From positions 37,600,501 through 37,664,500 of the forward strand of contig NC_092568.1 of assembly GCF_037975245.1 (NCBI RefSeq): a DNA stretch of 64,000 bases. The letters run 5' to 3'. The notes beneath the pieces were generated by a model. The model made no database searches. It was not told the DNA's origin and was given only the letters and a program-made list of their open reading frames with translations. Of the stretch, positions 13,901 to 25,900 are shown in pieces. Each line of letters opens with the position of its first letter. The stretch's first letter is position 1. Position numbers and translations under genes: made by a program. Origin of the DNA: Apostichopus japonicus. Its lineage: Eukaryota; Echinodermata; Holothuroidea; Aspidochirotida; Stichopodidae.

Positions 13901-16900
13901 AGCAAAGCAAGAGCAATATAGTGACCTATCCTGTAATGTTTTAAGCAATTAGGTATTCCTTACATGACTATATGCTCAGAACTTCTACTTCAAACATGTT
14001 TTAATTACAGTTTGAATTTTTCAAATGTATATTTAATGATTAGATGTTTGACAAATACACACACACACACATGCACACAAAAAGAACAGGTCTATCACTA
14101 GCACTTGTACAGGTATGCAGACATTATTAGCATTGTACACTATGTATTGACCAAACTGTTTCTCCCAAAAAAAATACAAAAATAAGAATGCATGGTTTGA
14201 GAAAGAAAGAAGAAAAAGGGGGGTGGGGAAAGACATAAGAACCTTGTCAACTATGTGAAAACAACAACACTAAGTAGAACAAACAGGACGTCACAATGCG
14301 GGATATTTTTGTCCTCTGAGGTCTAATTTTGGTTTTCTGTGTCATTTGTAGTTTGTCTTTTACTGGCTTTGATCTCAGCCTTGTTTTTGAAGCCATCAGA
14401 AGATGTGGATATATGTTTCAGAAGGTATCTCACAACAGTGACGACATGTTTGTTCCCTCCTTTGCCTACCAGAGACGGGGAGGAAGAGGAAAATCAATTT
14501 TTTATGTTGTCAATCGATACTCTATTAGGTCTTGTCTTAAGCCATCATTACTCCACATGCAAAGGTAGAAGATATTACACTTCTTCTGCTACTGCTGCTG
14601 CTTGTAATGCTACTCTATACTACTGCAGCATCGGCAGCCAACGTCGCCGCCGTTGTGCCTGTGGGCCCCCAACTTCGCTCTGGGTAATGTATTACCTCAT
14701 GCATTGTCACCATGGCGACCATCCAAGGGACATTTGAATCGCAGTGTGCGTATATCGCTGGGAGTTGTATAAAGTTTTAACTATGTAGAACTGCTTCTTT
14801 ATGTGCTCTTTGTTTTCATGATTCAAGTATTTGTTTGTTTTCGCGATTCAAGTATATCCTTGTTTTTATGATTCAAGTACGGGCGATGTAGAACTTGTGC
14901 TGGCAGGAGATGTGTTAAAGTAACGTGGTCGTTGTACAGCGACGGTAAATAATGAAAGCAAACAAGACAGGGTTTATAGGTTGTGCAGTAACTTTCTCAG
15001 TGTGTGTGATATATTTTATTGTATCACGTATTAAGTATTCTACCGAGTATTACCTTTGCTGTTTTCCTGTTCTCTTGATATGAATTAATTACAATATTTC
15101 TGCATATATGTCCCTCTGAGTTGTGGACTATAGATGATGCACTTAATTTAGTTCCTTTTAGATTGTCGGAAACTTGATCGAGAGGACAAAATTGGGAGAG
15201 GAAGACGGTGGATTAAGAGATTAAGAGAAGGATGGAGGATTAAGAAGGGAAAAAAAACTTGATAGAAGCTGAGCTATAGCCGGTTGAAGTAATACTTAAT
15301 CCCATGGTTATCGTTTAAGATATTCTAGATCTATCGCCAGTTGTTGCTTTGGGGGTTCTTGAGTATAGACAAACCAACCCTGACAAAGTAGGAAAACAAT
15401 TCTGCATGAGCTTTATACCACATGTATCCATTGTTTGTCTCTCATGTGGTGGAACTTTAAAGCAGAAATCATTTTCCTGAACATAGGCATCTAGGCTGTG
15501 CCAATGATCTCTGATCCATAACTTGGCCCCCTATGATGATGAATACATATAGTCTTTACCTTGACATTACTTCAAAGTTTCAACAACAAAAAATCAAATT
15601 AAGCTGCTGGGAAGGGTGAGAGAAGGATGGGAGCTTCTGAGATTGGAGATGTCCTACCACTTAAAATTATTCATTAGTTATAAATAATCTGATCTTTTGG
15701 AAACAAGGCTGATTTTTTTAATGTTCAAGTTAACAGACTGGAGTGTGGATGTTGATCCGTGTAGAACAGATGATGTGGGGGGAGGGGGGAGAAGGGGCGG
15801 TGGAAAGAATGTACCTTTCCACTGTCATCTGCTTGAGATGGCTCAGGATTTACGTAATGAACTTTATTTGAGCAATCTGCTTAATGCATAAATTGCAAAT
15901 TATAGATACTAAGAAAGTTCCACACATCAGTATGTTTTGAATAGCTTCTCAAAAGGTTTGTGTAAATTTTTTGGTAACAAAACATACAGCAAATTGCTCA
16001 CATAATTAGTGATAAGAACCGAATCTTATAACTTTCAGTGCTAACAGTATTAACCTGTTTATTCTTTCACTATATTAATGTATAATTGCAGAGGAAACAG
16101 TGGAATTAATATCTTCCTTAATTTTTATTTTCCATACTTGTGAATGTAGTTCATGTCTCATAACATCAGAATGAAAATTATAAACCATCAATAATGTAAA
16201 GCGATCTCCCTACCTATAGTTGCATTTGACTCAGCATCAATAGTCTGTGATTATACCTTTTGTCACATGGTTGTTCTAAAAACTGTGGGTGTGAAAATAA
16301 GTGTACCTCGTTCCCTCTATTTTATCATAGAACGGGTGGGAGGTGGGCACCGTAGGGGTTTCTGTCTGATATATAATACTTAAAACTTTCTCACCAAAGG
16401 ATTGGAAACAACACAAAATAAGCACAGTGGTTATATAAAGACAGCATTTGTAATGTATTTGGCCTGAATTGTTTAAAGTTTCATGATGGTTTATACTGCT
16501 CCCAAATTTTAGCACTCTAATGTACTTTCTTTTAGAGGTCTGAAGTTTCCAAAATATTCCCAAACCTAAAAATGGTTCCTTTAAGACTGGGGTGGGCAAC
16601 CTACGGCTCTCTAGCCACATGCGGCCCGCCAGTGATTTTTATCCGGCCTGTGAGATGTCTCAAGAAAGAGAAAAAAAAAAATCAATCTACTTTACATCAT
16701 CACAAAAAAGGAGTTAGCTGCTTAGAATTTATCGGCACTAATGATACTGTCAGGTAGGCCTATTATCCCCATTAATTATCAACTGTAATGTATTGACATT
16801 ATGTTTTTGTGAATACAGATTAAGCACACACACCTGTTGCTTGCAAGTCCTCAGAATCAAAGGTTTGCAATCAACAGCAGGTCGTTGTTAAGGAGGATTT

Positions 16901-19900
16901 TCAATCCTTATATCTGGCCCATTCATTCAAAAAGGTTGCCCACCTCTGCTTTAAGTTAATTGCATTGTTTGGAAAGTTATTTGAGAGTGATGATCCTAAA
17001 ATGCTTGTTCAAGTTTTGAACATTAGAGACCATTATTGACTTCATTCCTCTCTTCATTGTCTTACCTCATGAACATCCAAACTGAGTGAGTTTTTGGAAT
17101 TTCTGATTTTCTAGCATATTTGAGGAAACAGTGATGATCAATAAGGGTTTTAATTGATAATAGAGACTGAGAAGTAACTTGCAATGGTAAAGCTAGTGAT
17201 ATCAACTTTCCAAATATCATTCTGTTTGCCAGTCAATCAGTCATGTAAACAATCAATTAGTCAACCAATCAATCAACTCACCAATCAGTTAGTCTCATTA
17301 ATAATCTAACACATTTTCTTTTAATTAATTATTACTGGTAGCATAGAAAACACTGACCATCTCCAATGACTTGCAGAGATGGTCAACAAAACTGTAGTTT
17401 CATTTTGCAACCATACACTTGTCCAATATACTATATTTTCCTTTTACGAGATTTTTAAATGAAGGCTGAACCTGCAAACGGTATATTATGACTTTGTTTC
17501 AATTTTCAAGACTATTGTCACTAAAGACGATTTAGAAACTGTCATTTTGACAGGATGATGACTGTCTTTCACCTGATATCTTTGCCTTGCAGCTATTAGT
17601 CATCACTCGTAAATTATTCAGAGAACAGAAAAATCCAGCTGATAGTAACGAGGAGAACGTTATTTCTTGCAGGAAAAAAAAAGAGAGAAAAGAAAGAAAG
17701 AATGTATCTGTCACGGAAAGTTACATTGAAAGTGGTTTAGACAGTGAGGTAATTTCCCCAGGTTAAGGCTAGTCCCTGGGATTTTCCAAGGGATTAACTA
17801 AACTGTGGTCTTTGTTTCCGTCGTAGTTGTCGACTGACAGCTGGTTAACCAAGGACTACTTGACCGGGGGCAAACATGACTTGCACCATTTAAAACTCGG
17901 CTGGCTGCCTATATCCCTAAGGAACAGACGCTATCTGAAAGTATACTGTAGGTATCGTAGGTGACAGAATGTGTTAACTATTGAGGGGCCTGAGCCATAG
18001 CCAATCAGGAGCGGGCTTCTAGATTGATGGACAGCTCTCAAGAGGTCTCTGATTCCAACATTGAATGTGATGTTTGTTTGTTTTTTTCTATCGTTAAAGT
18101 TGGTGTTTGATGTGACATTTTTTTAGAGTCGCGATCAACTCAGTACTGGAAAATAGAGAGTGTCCTGGAAGTTTTTACAATCCAGCTTGAATATATGACA
18201 TCCACACACTAGGTGGGTGATTAATATGCTTAACATTTAATACTTATAGCAGGTGTTAATTCAGTTGGTATTTAGTCTTGTCAAGTATATCTGAGATGAA
18301 TGTTCATCTACTTATGACATGTATACATGAATTTACTTGTGTGTCTATACTGACCTTTGTATCTTGTTGTATGAAGTGATTCATCTACTTAAGTCATTAG
18401 TTTTCTTACATCAGAGTTGTGTTAGGTAATTGTGCTAATTTCATCATAGATTCATCCACTCTTATGTCTACTGACATTTGCAGCTTCTTGTATCAGGTAT
18501 AACATCTCCTTATGTCATTAGTCACTTGTTTCAGGTATATTCAGTTATTGCTTTTAGAAAAATACTTGGCTTAAAACACCTATTTTGGTAGACTTGATCC
18601 TAAATTTAATCAACATTGCAGAATTACCATTTTGACCTTCCCGTAAAGGTCACAGTTGTTCATCCTGATAACTATCACAGAATGTTGTAGATATGTAGAG
18701 ACTGGGGCACATTCTGACCAAGGATGAAGGTCACATGTAAGTCAATCTCTTGTTGCCTCACATATACAGTATACTTTTAGATCCCTCAAATTGACAAATC
18801 TGTTTCTAACCCTGGAATGCATGTAAGTCAACTAAAAGCATCTCTTTGTCTTGCTTCAAGCTCACTTTCATAGCTCCTTTAAACATGTTTTTTAATGAAA
18901 CTATATTAACCACAATAATTTCGACCAATTGAGGCAGGAATCAAGGTTCAGTTGTATTTATATGAATGTGTATCAGGTAACGTATATATCTCCTATGAGA
19001 TATCACCTATTCATGCATGCATGACCAACCATTTGACTCCTCTTATACAATAATTACTCAGCATTTAGTTCTAGTTGCCAGCTAAGGGCTTCAGTTTGGA
19101 GTAATTCTCTCAGCACTCTCAGTGCAGCTTTCCAGCTATATATGTCTGACACTCTGTCATCTCTTTTCACTAAATCATGGTCTTATTATTCATGTGTTAT
19201 CGAGTAGAAATCAAAGTTGAAGTAATTGCTTGTAAATTGCTATCTGGAGCTATCAAACTAAGTTGGGCAAATGGCTGTTATTAAATCATTGTAGGTCGAA
19301 TTTTGTAACAGCAATAACCGTTACATCATCTTGTTCAATGTTCCTCCACTTTTGGCAAATATAAAACTAGGCAAAGAAAAAGGAAAAAGCAAAACATATG
19401 CATAAATCAAAAAAGAAAGAAAATGAGAAAAGTTTGTTTGGATATTGCCATTGGTTACCCTGGTGCAATCAGTTTACTTTCAATTAGGCCAAGTGTTTTT
19501 ATAATTTTTTTTATCCTCCCCTGCCTCTCATGCAAGTGTGTAGGTCGTGTATTCATCTGTGATCTTTCTTGATTTACCTTTTAAGGAGTGTAATTTAATC
19601 TTGATGTCTTCCTGTAACTATCTCCATGGTACTCTACTCAGTAATAGTAAACGCTGGAACAAACTCCAAGTGGCACAGAAGAAATGCATGTCATGCTCAA
19701 TTCATATGAGATCGGGGCCAGTATCTAAATTGAAATAGCCCCCTCCTTGAGTCAAGAAATTCTCCCCCTTCTATAGCTGGAGAACTTTGATTTATCTGTA
19801 GACATTGCCAAATGGAAAATCCGGAATTTAATTGGGCAGAATAAATGGAACATGCAGTCCTTGTTTCCTATTTTATTTTTGTAATTTTTTCAATTAAAAT

Positions 19901-22900
19901 GGTGAGCCATCTTTACTTATTCTCCATATTAATTGATCAATACTTGCCAAAAAAAAAGGCCCCCCAAAGAGGTGATGTTAGTTTTAGAATAATTCCTCAA
20001 AGTCCCCAGACTAAATTATAGCTTCTAAGGGTAGCATTTTGTAGCTTAGGGCAGCTTTAAAAATTGAAAGTTGAGGTGCTTGGAACAAATATTTTGGCTT
20101 GAAACATCGAAAATATGTTTTAAAAGATCTCTAGACAATAATTACGAATGAAATGGTATATTTACTCCTAACAGATCTGCATTCATATACTACCACAACC
20201 ATTCAAGTTTCACAGAGCTAGATAGGACCGGTATGACAGCGCCCTCTGTTGACTTGGCATTGTAGGAGAGCCGCATTGGTGGGACAAAAATAAATCATGT
20301 AATGGAATAATAATTGGATTACATCATTAATATAATCAGTTAATTAAAATAATATACTCATGATAACAATAATAAATATAATTATGATAACAATAAAATA
20401 TATATGATAACTAAAAAGAACAAATGAAAATAATCGTATAATGATACATAATAATAATATAAATTGTTTATTGGAAGGAGCAGTATCCACAAAGTTTGTC
20501 AATATCCATGACATGGCTGGAACAAACACCAAGTCTTAATTTCAATGAAAAATACAATTTTAATGCTGCTTTAAGCACAGAAACACTTGTCGTCGCTGTA
20601 CCTTTCCTTGCATCTGTTAACCCGAGAGCTATGTAGAGATGGCGTGCAGTTGCGATATCCGGTTTTACCTCCTTCACGTTTGAATTAGTCGCATCCTCTT
20701 GCAGGCATCTACAAACCAAGAAAAAAAGAATGTAAGGGCAGGAATCATGGGGGTTCTCCTTGAATTCATCCCAGAGAAAAGAAAGATTTCAATTCAGAGA
20801 GAAGTAAAAAAATACAAGAGCCTATAAGAGGATGTAAAGCATTTTACAAATTATGCAGCATCAGGAACATGGCACAAGACAAAAAGCAGGATAAAATTAC
20901 CGAAAAGACACGTTGCTGGCACGTAGCGAACGAATGAATAAAATATATTCAGTATGTGCACAGACGCTTGGAAAAAGTGGGTATAGTTACTAGTCAAACC
21001 TAGTATTGACAAATTTTTTCTTTGCCAGTTATTAATTGTACACCATTTCTATACATCAGTTCTTTACATATTTATATGCATTGTTTTAATGCTGAAATGA
21101 ATATGTTGTGTTCCTACGAAGGGTTACTTATTTGCGTGGGAGTAGGTGAACATTTTTCATCATGTAAGTTTTATTTCTTCATTTAATATAATTGCTGACT
21201 TTTTGTCATGTCCATTGAATAATCTCAAGCCGTGTCATCTTCAATCAGTGAAATCAAATCTGGTGAATGATTTGTAATAAATCAATATTCATTCATGTTG
21301 AATGTCTTTTCTATAAGTTGGATTGTATACATGGAAAGGGGAAGTGGGGGGGGAGGGATTAATGGTGTTGAAGATAAAACAATCTGGACTTGGCATGGTT
21401 CAGATACCCAAAAAACAATGTCCCTCAGATAATTCCCTTTATATAAATGTATTGTCTGTCTATAATTCCACATTTGACATCTGAAATCTGAAGTCAATAA
21501 ATTCTTAAAATTTGGTACTTTATTTCTCACCATGTTTGAATGCTGCATTCATGCTAATACAGTGCAAACTGTCAAATTGCTGAGTTGTAGAGCTATATAC
21601 TCAAATGTAGAAATACCTTTCTCATTTTAAGCCAAAGAATGGAGGCAAAAAAAAAATTGCAATTTAAAGCCCCCAGCAGTAGAACATGAAATGGATTTAA
21701 ATTTTCCCTTGAGAAAAAAAAGGGCTCAACTTTGAATAATTGGGTTATCACCAGCGTGTTTGTACTGTGCTGGCACTGAAGGCTCCAAAAATGTTGATTG
21801 GTCTAAACGGAAAGAAGCAGGCAATGTTCACTTCAGAAGCTTTGCTTTGCCGAGAGACGGAGGTAAAAATGTGCTCTTGTTCATGCATGTTTTAAATTAC
21901 ACGGCCATCTTTTAGAAAAGATGCGAAGAAGGAAAAATATTTGTAATATATGCATTAATGGATTTAAACTTCATGTTCTAAAGAAGAATCCTTTTGTTTC
22001 TTACTCTTTGTAAGTTTCTGTTGTGTCTGGAAAGAGACACTGTCGCACATCGAGATCCGTGTTGAAAGTTTTAATTAAATTTTGGGTTTTTCCGCAGGTA
22101 AGGTTTTTGTGTCACTAATGTTTACAATAGCAAAAAAAAAGAAAAGAAAAATTGAGACAGAGAGAGAGAAAGAGAGAAAAGTCTATTGAATGATTGCGGT
22201 TTGGTAATACATGCCAGATATGACAGCTATACCCAATGTTAATAGGGAATCTCAACAAATTTCTGCTGTTTTTATCATTTGCCCTAGTTTGATAAAAGAG
22301 CAAATATTCATATCGGTAGTCTGTTTGTAATTTCCACCACCTTTTTTGCTCAGGCGACGGTTTGTAGCTGTAAATCGGTTCGTCGGCAGTTTGATATCAC
22401 TCCTTGTTTTTTTTTTTTATTGTGCAAATATTTGCACAGTAAACTTCTTGTTTATAGACTACTCAGAGTAGGGTGGGTTGTCTACCACATGTAATGTCAT
22501 CATCGTATTTATCTTCTTGTCATCTTTTCCTCTGTCCTCCGTATCAAATTTCTAGAGTTGACAAGAAACGAGATAAGATGGAAAGGAAGGTACTGGATAG
22601 TCAAGAGCGAGCATTCTGGGACGTACATCGTCCAGTCCCCGGCTGCGTCAACACCACAGAAATGGACATCAAAAAATTATCCAGGATAAACAGAACCCAC
22701 AAGAAAAAGAAGGTAAATGAACTAAATAGTAACAATTTGTTTTATTTAATTCCTGCTATTCATAATTTAAGAGAAGCTGGCTGCTTTTCAGGGCTTAATT
22801 ATTTATCAGAATATGCAGTTTGTGCATTGCTGGTTTGTGGCGTTACTCTGTGTCTACAGATCTTAGTGAATATTTCATCTTTTTAATGGCACACATTATG

Positions 22901-25900
22901 CCTAGAACACTCTGACAGCAGATTGAGCTCAAGGCCTAGCCTATTTTATAGGTATAACTCTGGTCTGGGCAGGGAAGTTTTCATTATTATTATTAATTAG
23001 AGTAATTATACCTGCATGCTGCACTTTTTTTAGGCGAGATGGAATAATTTGTGGTGTTGCTATGGGACAGTGCATTATTGTTGTTCAAGTTAAAAAATTA
23101 CAGCATCTCTCATGAAGTCCAATATAGGGTTGTATTAAGAGAAACGTTACATTACCCTTGCTAACAGCTTGGAACCAGGATGGTTATAGGTCAAACATTT
23201 GTTTTAGTTGGAGATATAGGCTTTGTGTTATCACATTAACTTTCCTTTAATGAGTTGACTAAGGATTCATAATAGAAGTGATTATGTAGAACAACAGGTT
23301 CAGAATAGCTAGCAACCATATAAAGTGCTCGTAAAATATTGAGCTAAGATTTTGGGTAATTCCCAATAGAAAATTTCTTTGATACACTCCAAGAGAAGCC
23401 TTAGGGGCTCTGAATCAAAAATTTAAATATGGCTGGGATGTAGGAGGAGAAGGAGGAGGGGAGAGGTGGGGGGGATGCTGATTCCAGCTGTTTCCTTGTC
23501 CTTGCCATTATGCATCTATGTCAAAACATTGTGAACATAAATTCCGGCTTTAAACACCCTGGATTTGTTCCGTTCTTGTTCATTATGTTAATCCCATGTC
23601 TGTGGTTCGGCATGGCAAAGCATCCGTCATCAATCTGTCAGTCTATATGTCCGTCCTCTTTCACGTCGGTCTGTCTGTCTGTCTGCATGTTCTGCTAGCA
23701 TTAATTACTGGCTGTTTCAGTTTTAATAAGTACATTGACAGTTTACTAGTGTCTATCAGTTGCAACTAGAGGACAGCTTGTTGCATCATACAGACCTGGT
23801 TGTCCGTCCATAGATTTGAATAGAAAAGGTAGAAGACGAAGGATGAGATTCTACTGATCAATTGGTATCAGTTTACTTCACTTGAGCTCAAATTTCAGAT
23901 AATGCTGCCTGCTGCTAACCTGGGGTACTCTTAGCTGCCTGCCTCCTACAAGCCTCTCAGTTACAATCCATTCATCTACACACTAGGACAGCACATTGAG
24001 CCCTGGGAAGATAATTCCCGGGTTTTTACGAATTTCTTTGTCTTATCAAGCTTTCTTCCTTTGAAGACTGTCATTATAAGTTTGTTGTAATCGTTCAAAG
24101 GCTGCACATGACTGCCTATCACCTTGGCGCAGCTTTTGTGTGGTAATTACGTCGTCTGATAAGGCCCACTCACTTGTTTAATTTTCTTAAAATCTACTTT
24201 ATACACTTAAAGGTCACAATTGCTTCATCATTTATTCATACATCATTAGTGTTGGTAAACAATTAAATATATCAATCTACCAAGACTGAGGTCGTTAATC
24301 AATAAAGAAAAAAAATTTAAAAAAATTTCAAAGCCTGGAGACTCCCGCAGCAATTAAGAAAACTGAAAAGCGTTTAAAACAGTAAGCCATGAGTACCTAC
24401 ACTCGTTGCCTTATTCAAAAACTTTGCATGAATTAAAATGCATAAAGGAGGTTACTTAATTGTCAGGAAACTTGAAGGGCAGCAACCATTGTGGAAACTA
24501 GTTGCATTTAGCTGGATTTGAGTGCTATGTAGTTAAACAAGCTGTTTCATATAAAATACAACCAAACATGCATATTAAAAGTGATATTAAAGGTGAGACT
24601 TACAAATAGCTTGGTTTAAGTTTGCCTTCGCTGTTTGGAAGGTTGACTAAGAAGTCTCTCGGAATTGATCAAGTATGGGAGGGTAAATAAAGAAATATAA
24701 AGGTTTAGTACTTAAATGTCCTGGGAGGTTTAATATGAAGTCTGATATTAAGTCAAGCAATTTTATCACAAAACCATCATGATAAACCTAAAGAGCAATT
24801 CTTGCTTGCTGTTTTCCAAGCTGTGCAGATGTGGTTATACTTGAGTGTATGTTTGTATCACGTTACCATACACACAGAGTTGAGACACACACAAGTCCTC
24901 ACACATGGGTATGCACAAATATGGTTACTCTTTAGTGTTTGTTTGTATCACGTTACCATTCACACAAAGTTAGGACACACATCTGCACACACGGGTATGG
25001 GCAAATGTGGTTATACTTTAGCGTATGTTTGTATCACGTTACCATACACACAGAGTTGAGACACGAACAAGTCCCCACACATGGGTATGCACAAATATGG
25101 TTACTCTTTAGTGTTTGTTTGTATCACGTTACCATTCGCACAAAGTTAGGACACACATCTGCACACACGGGTATGCGCAAATGTGGTTACACTTGGGCGT
25201 ATGTTTGTATCATGTTACCATACACACAGAGTTGAGACACACATCTGCACACACGGGTATGCGCAAATGTGGTTATAATTCGTATGTTTGTATCATGTTA
25301 CCATACACACAGAGTTAGGACACACATCTGCATACACAGGGGTGTGCGCAAATGTGGTTATACTTGGGCGTATGTTTGTATCACGTTACCATACACACAG
25401 ACTTGAGACACACACAAGTCCTCACACATGGGTATGCCACAAATGTGGTTATACTTTAGTGCATGTTAGTATCACATTACCGTACACATATAGTTGGGAC
25501 ACACATCTGCACACACTGGTATGCGCAAATGTGGTTATACTTTAGTGCATGTTAGTATCACATTACCGTACACATATAGTTGGGACACACACACACATCT
25601 GCACACATGTGCATGGTCAGATGAAATCATGGAACTTCTGCCTCCTAGGGGATAAAGAAGGAACAGAAATACTCTGAATTAAGAATTTTTTATGATCGAT
25701 GATGTGGATTTAGATGCAAAACTATACAGCTGTGATTCATGACATTCATAAATGACATGTTAAATTAATTTGATAGTTTTATAGCCAACTTCAGATATGA
25801 AATATTTAAATACATATTAAGTAGTATACAAGATGGCAGTAAGCATTTTACCAGAATTAATTAGATATGGTGATATTTCTGGACTATTTAGCCATGCTGA

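Larger units (their letters stand above)
9355..22555 (+). other. 13.2-kb intron between exons b and c
   Basis: Besides the elements listed separately, this intron holds poly-C (13869-13899), (CA)n (14056-14078) and G-rich tracts (12582-12603, 13361-13380). It also has a GC-richer patch at 14575-14720 with CTG/GCC triplets, and a degenerate (AATC)n run at 17217-17300. No further exon of the RGS gene is supported. The frames of 60-132 codons in it have no domain, no homologue I recognise and no fitting splice signals. Confidence 0.6.

Noticed and set aside
14339-14737. Plus-strand frame of 132 codons with a hydrophobic start
   Set aside because: It does not begin with ATG, its interior is low complexity (RRRR, HH, AAA), and no homologue or splice fit is seen.
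22473-22555. ATG at 22473 as the start of the coding region at exon c
   Set aside because: The sequence before 22556 is unlike R7 proteins and ends in a clear acceptor (tttctag). The exon joins in phase to exon b, so the ATG is intronic.
24802-25545. Overlapping 67-98-codon frames as a repeat protein
   Set aside because: The frames follow the 86-90-bp repeat, shift between units because the period is not a multiple of three, and have no start or splice context.
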